NCBI GenBank assembly: GCA_963576725.1
Contig: OY755240.1
Span: 15,058,378 to 15,122,377 of the forward strand
Direction of reading: 5' to 3'
Length of the DNA stretch: 64,000 nt
DNA from: Azorinus chamasolen
Lineage: Eukaryota > Mollusca > Bivalvia > Cardiida > Solecurtidae
Shown here: positions 46,542-58,297 of the stretch, piece after piece
Position numbering within the stretch: position 1 is the first letter of the stretch
Layout: each line of letters starts with the position of its first letter
The notes under the pieces: model-generated
Databases searched by the model: none
The model's input: only the letters and a program-made list of their open reading frames with translations
What the model was told of the DNA's origin: nothing
Made by a program: the position numbers and the translations under genes

Positions 46542-47847
46542 ATTATTTTTATTTTTTCTCATTTGAATAATTCTTCTGGTGACCAAATAGATCTGTTAGA
46601 TCTATTCCATCAACATGTTTATGAATATTTACAGAAAATTAAAATAGTTCCATGGTTATAGAATCATTACGCCTATCTACTAACCTAATAAACCTTCCAC
46701 TACCGGAAGTAACCTAATAAACCTAAGTTTATTTGCACCCCCTTTATTATGTCACTAGAGAAGCCTGGTGACTGGATAAAAATAATTATTACACCGTGGA
46801 ACTTCGATATCTCGGAATTTAAGGGTTCATAGACATTTCTTCCATGTAACGGGAGCTGGACTCATCTTAATGCAGGTCGAAGGTAATACATATAGCTCTT
46901 GTAGGAGCTTTCCGCATTACTTGCGAACTGCATCTCCATGTCTTTATAGATGCGTAGCGGTGAATGTTTGACAAACAAAAAACTGTATAGCAAATTTTGG
47001 AAGAGACCAAACTTTAAACTCGTGTGATATCAAGTTTGAAATATCTGAGGTCAAGATAGTGAGATTCCAATATACCGTACTTGCATATAAACCTGACAGA
47101 AACATTTGTGTCTGTCCTCTTTGATTATGGATACAAAATACATGTCTATCAGATACAGAGTTAACTATAGAGTCAATTTAGTATGGACGGCTAATATTTT
47201 GGAGAAGATATTACATTGTTGTGCTGATCCTGATTAGAGAGTTCCTCTAGGAGCTGTCTGACAAGGGTATACAAAATGCCAGATCACTCGCTTTCAAAGG
47301 GATATAAATATTTATGTAAGAAATAATGATGTCATGAATATTAATTAGATTCACTTTTATAATGTCATATGAACATGTGATAGTTAGGTCATGGCCTTAA
47401 CCTTAACTGTAGAATCAGATATATAATATTATAAACAAACAGAGCTGACCGTTATCAGACGGCTCCTCTAGGAGAGGCTTGTTCATGGAGTAACGGTTTA
47501 TACCTTAATAACACAGATGCGTAAACAGAAAATACTCAGATGAGACAAATCCGGAAACAACCGCCTAATCAGTGGCTGTTCTATTTGCTAATTGAATAAC
47601 ATAGATGTGATTCTGAATACTGCTATGGCCAAACATTCGAGTTCCATACGAAATAACAAAAACATCATGATAATTAAAACACATTCTAAACCTATCTTAT
47701 TAATACACATAATGTTATTACGTAATGCATCAATGTTCATCATGGCTAACAAGACAAGACCAAAATTGCATACATATACGACAACCTACACATTTAGGAG
47801 AATAACAATGATAAAAAACAATTAATAGCACTAATAGCACCATTGCA

Positions 47848-47922
47848 GCGGCGGATGTGGTCGAGCGGTTAACGCAATCGACTAAAATACCAGGGGTTCC
47901 TTGTTCGATTCCGCGCCGGACA
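47848..47922 (+). repeat. tRNA-like sequence (SINE head)
   Basis: Has box A gtggtcgagcggttaacgc and box B cttgttcgattccgcg, but no matching acceptor stem. It precedes the foldback element at 48019. Confidence 0.5.
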
Positions 47923-48018
47923 AACTTCTTCGGTTGAGACAGTATAAACCGATGTCCGATATAGCAGTATTTTACAGTTGGCATCATAAAGAACCGGAGA
48001 AAGTCTTACAACAGTAAT

Positions 48019-48988
48019 GCCTAGGTCACAAATTCACGGATTGAACGCCGGATTTGCTACGGATACGACCCGGCATCATTAGTGGCAATCTGTATTGGTC
48101 CGTAGCTTTCCGTATATAGCCGTAGTCATACGTTGTAGTACTTGTATATCCGTAGCTTTCCGTATTTGGCCGTAGTCATGCGTAGTAGTACTTGTATATC
48201 CGAGACAATTTTTAAACATGTTCAAAATTGAACCACGGATCAAACAACCGTAGTGAATCCGTGCTGTTGCGTATTAGACCGTTCTTATTAGTACACACTT
48301 ACTATACCGTAGCGAACCGTTGTTCCTCCGCAGTGCACACGCCCTGACACGTGTCGTTCCGTACTAAACAATGTCACTTATTAATGCCTAGGTCATACAT
48401 TCACGGGTCACCTCGTTGGTTCCACTACGGATTAAATCTCACGGACGACCCCGAAAATGTTGACGTCCATAGTCCGATACTGATGCATACATAGGAGTGA
48501 CTACGAATTTTGACTTACCTATGGTAAGAATATGTAGGAATGGGCAACGAGGGACACGGATTGTTACGGAACGACTCGGTTTAATACGGAAATGACACGG
48601 GTTATTACGGAAATGACACGGTTTAATACGGAATAAGTACGTATTAATACGGTTTAGTAAGGATGTACTACGGTTGTTTGAGCCGTGGTCAAATATTAAA
48701 CATGTTCAAAAATTGTCACGGATATACAGGTACTGCTACGTATGGCTACGTATAACTATGGCTAAAATACGGAAAGCTACGGACAAGTACAGATTGCCAC
48801 GAATGGTGCCGTGTAGTATCCGTAGCTAATCCGGCGTCAGATCCGTGTATGTGTGACCGCTAAAGTCCATTTTCACACCATTGTGTGCATCCGTAGTGCA
48901 CGACGGAAATTGGCATCTCCCGGGTCAATCGTGAGATTTAATCCGTAGAGTAACCGGCGAGGTGATCCGTGAATGTCTGACCTAGGCA
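48019..48988. mobile_element. Foldback element with two interleaved inverted repeats
   Basis: Arm 1 (48019-48290) is inverted at about 48650-48860; arm 2 (48383-48460) is inverted at 48905-48988. The ends read atgcctaggtca and tgacctaggcat, and atgcctaggtca recurs at the start of arm 2. The interior is full of 'ccgta'/'tacgg' motifs. No frame of interest. Confidence 0.82.
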
Positions 48989-50492
48989 TCAGGCATCGCG
49001 TCCGTGTTTCTCTGTATCTGCATCCTCTCTGAAGAGGCGTCCAATTAACCCATATTTGGAGGAAACAGGCGTTAGCAACACAACCAATCAACCATCAGCG
49101 CAATGTACAAAGTAGCAACGACACTGCTCTGTCCTTTGTTATCGGAAAAAGAGGTCGAACTCTTAAAGTTTTTCATGATAATGATATACGAATATGGATT
49201 CAATGTCGATGAGAAACAACGTGGCATGTGTGCATTACCTTTTTAAAGCAATGATTAACCCATTCCCATTTATATACTTATTTTGATACACATTTAAACG
49301 CGTTATACCCTGATCTGACATCCTGTAGGAGCCATCGCATCTATGTCAGCTCTGTTTGCTTATAGTACTTGATTTATATGTTCTTCAGTTCCTTCTTTGA
49401 TTAAACACGATTCATACAAAGTTATGTCAGTGACAATTCATAAGGTCATGAAATCTAGAATTGGTTAACCGTTCCACATAGTATTATTTATGAAGGAAAT
49501 AATGACATCATGAATACTTATGAGCTGAAACTTTATAACGTATTTTTTCAAGTTTGTTATTTTTCGCTATGACAAAAACTGTAGGATCATGGCTATATCA
49601 TGCCATAAGCAAATGGAACAGAACCTGGTCAGATTACTCCTATAGGAGTTGTCTGGTCTGGGTCTACTCTGTTTGCAAATGCATGTGCATTTGTTTATAT
49701 GAAAGACATTGGTAATTCATGTCGTGCCAAGCGCGCATGGAACAAATGCTCTGTTTATAACAATGGTTTCAGAAAGTGACTTTTACAAAGGCTTTAAAAT
49801 GCGTCAATATGAGGGAAAGGGTTAAGAAGATAGTAGCTTAATGCAGGGTGAAAGACATCCTTTTAGAGTTTGTCGAAATGACATTTACACTGCATTTAGC
49901 AGACACCTGCCTAAAATCACTTAGTCTTCATAAAGTACTCGGTTTAGAGGGACTGTACTGAACGGTAGTTGTCTAGAACGACATATTGCACACCTTTACA
50001 CGTGAATGCCATTTCAAAAGTCCCCGTTGATGTTCCCTGGTATTATTTCCATGCAAATGAATAATCCAGTTCTATCCAAAAAGCTAGTACACTGAATACT
50101 TCCCTTTAAACACTTCAGATATAAGAACATGTCAGACGAAACAAGGTTATCAGCGCTGACCTTTTATTACGGTATTGAAAACCTCAACAATCCGCACATA
50201 ATGCGATGGATGTACAGTGGATCCACAATGATTGACCAAAATGATGTCTAATTCTGGGCAGTTAATCATTTACTTGATAGAAGCACCTCTTGATGCTTCT
50301 AAAGACAGGGTAGACCTAGACCTAGTGTTCATATGTCACTATGAAAACATGATCTAATGAAAACTAACGATGCCTTATATCAATATTCACAACAGCTACA
50401 TGTATTCATGAAGTGGTCAAATAAGAGATTAAATAGCACACAAACGTTGGTTTTGTAGGCCAATACTACAGCAAAACGTGTGTAAACATTAC

Positions 50493-50688
50493 TTAACCCA
50501 TTACCACGTAGACTATTTTTAGATTCAACCTCTTTGAATTAATCTACCGAAAAGGAGCATTAATTAGAGAAAAGTAAAATTTTAGAATTGTGTAGTTTGA
50601 AACCATTGTGATAAATATTTATCACAATGGTTTCACAAAGTGACTTTTACAGAGTCGTCAAAAGTCGTCAATATGAGGGAAAGGTTAA
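50493..50688. mobile_element. Family E hairpin MITE
   Basis: Starts ttaacccattaccacgtag and ends gagggaaaggttaa. The hairpin is short (attgtgataaatatttatca). Confidence 0.83.
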
Positions 50689-50906
50689 ACTCCATGAATA
50701 TTAAATTAAGACTTTTATTACTGAATAAATTTACTGAGTTTGGTCTGAATACACATGAACAATGACATGTCTGGCTGCTACAGAAACGTCAGAATCGGAT
50801 GATATTATCCCATAAGCAAACAGAAGAGACCTTGATCAAACGGTTCCAATCGGAGCCGTCTCATGTTGGTATACTCTGTTCGCAAATGCGTGAAAATGCG
50901 TTTATA

Positions 50907-51141
50907 TTAACCCGTTACCTCAAAGGCTATTTTAGATACAACCTCTTTGATTAAATCTACCCAAAAGGAACATTAACTACTAGCTAGAGAGACGGAACAG
51001 TTTAGAATGTTGTAGTTTGAAACCATTGTGATAAATAGGGCATTTGATCCTATAGGAGCAAGTCCTCTTTTTATCACAGTGGTTTCACAAAATGACTTTT
51101 ACAGAGTCGTCAAAAGTCGCCAATATGAGGGAATGGGTTAA
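50907..51141. mobile_element. Family E hairpin MITE
   Basis: Starts ttaacccgttacctcaaagg and ends gagggaatgggttaa, only about 220 bp from the previous copy and in the same orientation. Confidence 0.83.
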
Positions 51142-51256
51142 GCAAACAGAAATTGTCCTCGTAAGATAGCTACTACTGCAGCTGTCTGGATCTACCATCG
51201 TTTCAAATATTTTTATGGTCATCTTAATAAAGGAGAGGATTAGAATATAATAATCC

Positions 51257-51460
51257 TTAACCCATATGCGCCCAGTGGATTCTTCCATGTTTATATATTG
51301 GATTAGTCCATCTTTTCTAAGGAATGCCTGACCTAAAGTTCATGTTCGTTTCAGCTAACAGTGTAGACTCTGATCAGACGCCGTATAATGAGGCGTCTGA
51401 TCAGAGTATACACTGTTTGCCTAGATCCCATATCTAGGATCGTGGGCACAGTTGGGTTAA
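51257..51460. mobile_element. Family D hairpin MITE
   Basis: Starts ttaacccatatgcgccc and ends gcacagttgggttaa; the hairpin turns around cgccgtataatgaggcg. Confidence 0.85.
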
Positions 51461-52699
51461 TAATTAAAGGCTGCTGTATTCAGAACGGAACGTGGAGCAT
51501 GAAGCTTAAACTTGTTAAAGTCTAGTTACAATAGCATCTATTTGAGGATCACATCATCAGAATTATGTAAGTCAACCCTGAATGATGAGAGTGGAATAGC
51601 CCGTCAGTGTTGAATTATAATGTCTACTCAGTATGAAAGGCCTAAACTTGTTAAAATATTCTGAATGGCACACAGTGAAGACCCTGATCAGAGGGCTCCT
51701 CTGATTTGGGTCTACACTGTTTACAAATATCTTTAAATGCGTGTTTCGTGATGAAAGGATTAAGATCCTATAGTAGCGTGTTTACTAACTCATATTGTTG
51801 ACGTCAGTGACCACTGTAAAAATCAAAAAGAAAAGCGTTATGGGATTATCGTGTTTACGTACATTTAATCTGATAAGATGAGCAGTTAATCCTTATCCCG
51901 TTCTTCGCGACCTGACTCGCATTTGCAAACAGGTTGGATCCAGATAAGACGTCGTGTAACTCGGCGTCTTTTTAGAACCCGGGCTGTTTGAGACTCGGTT
52001 AATTATATCGAAATGACTTGGTCGGAATCGAAGTAGTCAAAACTGAACTGAAACCAAACTAGATAAGACAATATGTATTTAACCGATTTTTAGATTTTTT
52101 TGTACTTTTGAAACCACTGTGATAAATAGAGCGTTTGTTAATATGGAGCAACTGCTTTATTATCACAATGGTTTCAAAAAGTGACTTTCACAGAGGCGTC
52201 AAAGGGCGTCAACAGGAAGGAGTGGGTTAAACAGCGGATTACTTGTTTAAAGTCGAAATAATCCTATAGTCATTGACTTATAACTTCTCTTCACAAATTA
52301 ATCCATTTATTTGATAATCAAAATTAATTCGACTGGAAACGTGACCTTTATCATGTTAAGCTCGGCATGATTTGTAAACAGTTTGGATCCGGATGAGACA
52401 CGGATCAGAGTAACTATGTGTCATACATTGTATCTCGGTCAAAGCTGCTCAACACTTCGCCGACTGTTTCCTCAAACATGATCCTTATCGGTAGGAGGTA
52501 ATGATAACAGTAGATCGATGTTTAAGCAAGGTCATATTTTACAGCACATCAACGATTGAAATATAAAACCAGAGCATTGCTCAGTTGTGCACTAAATGCG
52601 AAAAGCACTTGACTGCATCACTTGGACTTTTAGGGAATAAGCAGTTAATAGTCTCCTCCGTTTGCTATTTTCAATATTTGAAAATATCCACAGTGACGG

Positions 52700-55484
52700 A
52701 TAATCGGAGCTACAGATAAAGGTGCGTACCCAAATACTTAACTCTTCATTTTACCACCAAACCCTATACTGTGGCCACTGTTAGAATCGTCTCAAGGCGA
52801 CGACTGTAAAGAGTGGTCACATTATAGGGTTTCGTGGAGAGATAAAGAAGCTATTCTTAAAATGTTTAGATACGTATCTAATATGGGACTCTGATATTTT
52901 GTGTACGGTGACACTGAGGTGACATCTCGAGAATACGAACAAAAAGTTCATTTTTACGAGATAATATTTTTTATTATCTCGAGAAAACGAAAAAAGTTCG
53001 TTTTCCTGAGATAGCTTTTTTATTATATCAAGAAAACGAAGTGGTTCGTTTTGACGAGATAATATTTTTATTATCTCGAGAAACGAAAAAAATTTCGTTT
53101 TCCTGAGATAATTTTTGTATTATCTCAAGAAAACGAAGTAGTTCGTTCGAGATAAGTTTTTTTTTTGTTATCTCGAGAAAACGAAAACAGTTCGTTTTCC
53201 TTAGATAATTTTTTAAGTCGTGCGCACGACTTAATAAGCCAATCAGAACACTCCGTCAGAGTCAATTGTTCATATATGGGGTTTCTCGTTTCCCGCTAAG
53301 CGAGGCTCGATAGATTTGCAAACACGTTGGCCTTAGATCAGACAACAAGTAACAAGCGTCTGATCAGGATCTAAACTGTTTGATACTCGGGCAACACATT
53401 TTTCCCAAATTCAGCGAATCAGAAGTGAATTATATTTGCTGCGTGATAAGAGTTATCCCTTTCCTCGATATATACGCATTTTATCACCACCTTTGCAAAC
53501 AATGTAGACCCGCATCGTACAGTTCCTATAGGAGCTACCAGATCAGGGTCTATTATGTTTCCTTAGAAAATGTCATAAATCAAGATTATAACTTTCTACG
53601 CCTTGCAGAGTAGACCCTGAACAGATAGCTCCTGAAGGAGTTGTATAATCAGGGTCTTCTATGTTTGCTTAGAACATAAACTAAAATATAGAAATCAGTT
53701 GAGGCTACTACCTCAAAAATCCTACCAGTTTGCTACCTATTATATCGGTATATTCATAGTGGTGGAGCCTTTCACGAATATCCATGTAGGGGTGCATGGG
53801 TTAATACGAAGAATCGCAGTTGTGCAAAAACCTGTTGAAAGCCGGGAAGATGTATTCGACATATGGGAAACGGATGGACGCTATCCATAAACAATTTAAC
53901 CCTTTCCTCCATAGATACGCATTGTATCACATTTGCAAACAGATAATACCCAGATCAGCTCCTGTAGGAGCTGCCTGGTCAGGGTCTAATCTGTTCGTAT
54001 AAAAAGTATGATTATTCTAGATTTTCGCTTTTAGCTAACAATCTTAGTTTCTGCTAAAACTTAATTTTAGGTAGTTATATAAATGCATTCAGAAGGGTAG
54101 AAACTCTCTTAAATATTTATGGAGGAAATGATTAGCGTATCAACGCGACTAACATTTGTGTCTATTGAAAAGGCCTACATGTACTTTGGTCTCATATCTA
54201 ACCAATCTGATTCACTGCTTTTGTATAATAAACCAATTACAAGCCTTATTTAGAACTACTCAAACAATAAACCAATTACAAGCCTTATTTAGAACTACTC
54301 AAACAATATTTCACGGAGTACATTACGACTGTGGGTTGACAAAAGTCTAAATATTGCCGAGAATGTTTCACTAGTACAGCTATAATAAATTTTTGAAGTA
54401 TTAGATCTACTACTGTGTGAATGATTACTACCGCGTTCTATGATGTAAATGTTCTGCGCTAAGTAGGAATCAGGACAGAATTGTCATGCGCAAGTAAGAA
54501 TGCCGATAATGACGGACAGAGTAGGAATTCTTACTTTGGGCAGTGCAATTCCAGAATTGTTCGTGCGCAATAGGTATCGGGACAAAGTGAGAATGTCTGT
54601 GAGCATTGCCTGGTGTTTATGTACATTTATATTGCATCATACAAAGAACGGGGAATGAGCTAAGCTTTATATTGATGTATAAATTATGGAGATAGCTTAA
54701 AATCGCAGACATAACATGCTTTTTTTTATACATGTTCACCCTTCGAACATGTAAAGTAAAAAGCGCGCGTCATAGTGATGTTTGATACGACACGGTAACG
54801 TACATACGCAATTATAACGTCAAATAAATCCTTGCGAAAACTGTTGATTCTGATGGAGGGTTCTGATTGGCTTATAAAGTCGTGCGCACAACTTAAAAAT
54901 TATCTCAGGAAAACGAACTTTTTTTTCGTTTTCTCGAGATAATAAAAATATTATCTCGTTAAAACGATCTATTTCGTTTTCTCGAGATAATAAAAAAGTT
55001 ATCTCGTAAAAACTACGATAATAATTGAGATAATAAACAGAAATTATCTCAGGAAAACGAACTTTGTTCGTTTTCTCGAGATAATAAACAAAATTATCTC
55101 TTCAAATCGAACTACTTCGTTTTCTTGAGATAATAAAAACATTATCTCAGGAAAACGAATTTTTTTTTCGTTTTCTCGATATAATAAAAAAATTATCTCG
55201 GGGAAAACAAACAAAAATCTTACATATGTCACCTCAGTGCCACCGTAATTGTGAGCATTTATTAACATCGTAACATCAGAGCTACAGATAAAGGTGCGTA
55301 CCAAATTACTAAAATCTTCATTTTCCCACCAAACCCTACACTGCGACCGCTGTTTAGAATCGTCTCAAGGAGACAACTCTAAAGAGTGGTCACATTATAG
55401 GGTTTCATGGAGAAATAAAGAAGCTATTCTTAAAAATGTTTATATACGTACATGTATCTAATATGGACATCTGATCTATTGTAA
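52700..55484. mobile_element. Large foldback element flanked by direct repeats
   Basis: Direct repeats 52700-52903 and 55272-55484 (gagctacagataaaggtgcg...) flank inverted arms 52904-53275 and 54840-55247. The arm ends are tacggtgacactgaggtgac and its complement. The arms consist of repeated 'tatctcgagaaaacgaa' units and end at aagtcgtgcgcacgactt. The 1.5-kb centre holds family A and C elements and a 39-bp duplication, and no transposase. Confidence 0.78.
54227..54305 (+). repeat. 39-bp tandem duplication
   Basis: aataaaccaattacaagcct... occurs twice, at 54227 and 54266, with no visible differences, so it is recent. Confidence 0.9.
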
Positions 55485-57299
55485 GTGTTTATTAACATCG
55501 TAGTATCAGAGCTAAATATTTATTAAACTTCCACCCCGCTGTAAAATATAGAATGTCTGCTCAAATGTGAAATGACTTCTTCCGACTCAATCAAACTTTT
55601 GAGAAATTATTGTCTAGTGTTAAGCAGATTGGATCCTGATGAGACGCCGAGTAACTCGGCATGTCATCTGGATCCAAGCTATTTGCTGATGTCAGTCTGG
55701 TCGCGGTGAGTGTTAGAAGGGATGATTATGAATAATCTATGAGCGCATAGTCCCCACGTCAACTAATGAATATTCATGTAAGAAATGCTTACTATATGGA
55801 TATGAATACTGTTACATTGGCTGGATATTATAACGGCATTAAGAACGGGGAATTTGTTAACCAAGGCAAAACTGTAGAATCATACCTATACCATTTCTAG
55901 ATAAAAACAAATATAGGAGGCCCAGATCATACGACTTGGTCCTAGTCTACTCTGCTTGGAAAAACGTGAATAGGCGTCCCTATCAGGCATACGATTATCA
56001 GGAACAGAGGCAAATAATGTAGACCAAAACGAAAAAGGAGTTACTTGGCCAGGAGCTGCACTGTTTGCTTCCAATTTACTTTCGTAAACTTATATCACAA
56101 AAAGAAATCTGGCATTCATTCAGGTACATATTTGAGTCGGAGCACCATAATAAAACTAGACTGAAATACAAAAAACCTCTTGCAAAAACGGAATTTTAAT
56201 AAAGGAGAATGGAGAAAGTTCTATGCATGCGGCTCGTCCTTGTATATATAGACCTTTTTGGCACTTTACGGCAGATTAGACACATATCAGACAGCTCCTG
56301 TGTTCTTGTGCAATAATATAGATCCCGATTCTGAAGTTTCTGTCACAGCCATAAACGTTATAGCCAACGAGTAATACTACTCATTTATTCGTTTTATCGC
56401 CATGTTGAACAGCCGAACCTCAATACTTCGATATTTTAGTAATGAAGAATGTAGTGCCCCTTTTTCAAAAATCAAGAAGTTGTACTTTATTCTTCGGCGT
56501 TGCAGCCGACATAGCGTCCGCCTTAGTTTGATCAGATGATATATATCATAGTCACGTAAATGTTGTGTTGGCAGGGATCTCTTAGCGTAGCGATTAGGGG
56601 AGATTACCGCGTTGGAGGTTGTCTCGATCATTAAGTCGATTGAGCGTTTACTGAGCAAACGGATGTTCGTTGATTTGAAAATTACCATCTAAGTTTGAAT
56701 ATAGAGTAAAAAGTTTAAGTGGGCTGAGAAGCATACCCAGCACAGAGGGATTAACATTAACCCATCTGTACCCAGTGTCCCTAAAAATGGACATGGGCAA
56801 ACAATGTAGACATAGATCAGAAGACTGCTGAAGGAGCCCTCTGGTCAGGATCTGCACTGTTTGCTGAAAACACCAATGATAATGCTTTATACAGGCAAAT
56901 AGTGTCTTTGCTGTGCCCTTTAAACATTAAAAAATAAGTTTTAAAATAATTTTTGGAGGAGTTTCTTTGATAATGTGGGGGGATGGGGTTACAAGCAGGT
57001 GATTTACAAAATGCAGCAATAACGCTCTACTGACGTTAACACTATACACCATGACTAATCATTCAAGAAATGCTGATATTATGAATATTAATTTCTAAAC
57101 TGGCAAATTAACACGTGCAATGTTTGCTATTTTAAAGCAGAAATTGAAGAATGCTATCTATATTATTCCATAAGCAAACAGAGCAGATCCAGATCAGGCG
57201 GCTCCTATAGAAGCCGTCTGATCTGGATCTGCTCTGTAAACAAAGGCGTAGAAGGCTTTTTTAAAATATAAAGAGTTAAATATCATTATCAGACACATC

Positions 57300-57655
57300 G
57301 TCCGCATCGCAGTGACACGTCCGGGTCTACACGCATTGCTTGTGACGCGTCTGGGTCTACACACATCGCAGTGACACGTCTGGGTCCACACACATTGTTT
57401 GTGACGCGTCTGGGTCTACACACATTGCTTGTGACACGTGTGGGACTATACACATTGCTTGTGACGCGTCTGGGTCTACACACATTGCTTGTGATACGTC
57501 TGGTCTACACACATTGCTTGTGACGCGTCTGGATCTACACACAATGTGTGTGACGCGTCTGGGTCTACACAAATTGCTTGTGAAACGTCTGGGTCTACAC
57601 ACATTGCTTGTGACAAGTTTGGGTCTACACACATTGCTTGTGACGCGTATCCTTT
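57300..57655 (+). repeat. 30-bp minisatellite
   Basis: About twelve units of tgtgacgcgtctgggtctac plus acacattgct. 30 bp equals ten codons, giving spurious open frames in both directions. Confidence 0.9.
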
Positions 57656-57885
57656 CTCTCGTAAATATTTACACAGCAATTGGTGATCTGAGGAATGTTC
57701 ATTATCTCAATGCATGTGCTGGTCAATAAATAATTGAGTTTGCTGTTTCAGAAGCTTCATACACATACCTGTATTAATTCATAAGTGTTGAACCTGATCT
57801 ATTCTTGGTCTACTTTGTAAATGTTCCAAAATCATCTTAATGAGCGGGAAGGGTTAAGAGCGGCATACACGTGTATATATATATA

Positions 57886-58085
57886 TACAGTATAACTCCC
57901 CTAATGCGACCACTTAATGAATAAACATGGGTGTCTTTACAAGCAGGTGGTTGTGAAATACAGGACAAAAGTAATGCAGAAAGCTCCTTTCTGCATTACT
58001 TTTGCCCTGCATTAAGCTACCACCTGCATCTAGCACCCATAAGTATACCTCTTTCAGGTGGTCGTATTAGCGATGTTTTACTGTA
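57886..58085. mobile_element. Family B hairpin MITE just upstream of receptor exon 1
   Basis: Starts tacagtataactccccta and ends gatgttttactgta. It ends 23 bp before the acceptor proposed for the receptor's first coding exon. Confidence 0.83.
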
Positions 58086-58128
58086 TTGCATATATATTTT
58101 GTTTTCAGACAAAACTATAACTGAAAGA

Positions 58129-58297
58129 ATGAAGATTGTATTTAACCTTATCTTTATTTGGGCTCTGTGTGATCGTCTGATATGCCTCACATATGGTCAA
58201 AATCTGACCGATGCGATCAACCTGAAGACTGACTTGTTTACCAACAACGCTTATGACTCCAAGATTCGGCCAATCATTGACCAAGCATCTCCAATAG
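58129..58297 (+). CDS. Receptor coding exon 1 (signal peptide)
   Basis: 56 codons plus 1 nt, donor gtaagc. The exon probably starts at 58109 after acceptor gttttcag, leaving 20 nt of 5' UTR before this ATG. The signal peptide spans about residues 1-23, with a possible N-glycosylation site NLT just after it. A family B element ends 23 bp before the proposed acceptor. Confidence 0.8.

Larger units (their letters stand above)
43235..58108. other. Long gene-free region
   Basis: No exon of any family was recognised on either strand. It holds families A-E and X, the 145-bp repeat, three foldback elements (45786, 48019, 52904), two tRNA-like segments and a 30-bp minisatellite. The 5' exons of the TSP1 gene would be expected here but were not found. 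Confidence 0.6.

Noticed and set aside
36700..47922. Four tRNA-like sequences considered as functional tRNA genes
   Set aside because: Box A and box B are present, but acceptor and anticodon stems are broken in each, which fits SINE heads or pseudogenes.
52700..55484. Direct repeats considered as LTRs of a retrotransposon
   Set aside because: No reverse transcriptase, primer-binding site or polypurine tract was seen between them, so the LTR reading is left as only one possibility.
56377..56688. A 103-codon minus-strand frame, basic and without low complexity
   Set aside because: No family resemblance, no splice or neighbour support; length is compatible with chance in this much sequence.
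57194..57729. Several frames with VDPDASQAMC-type repeats
   Set aside because: Generated by the 30-bp minisatellite; mutually overlapping on both strands.
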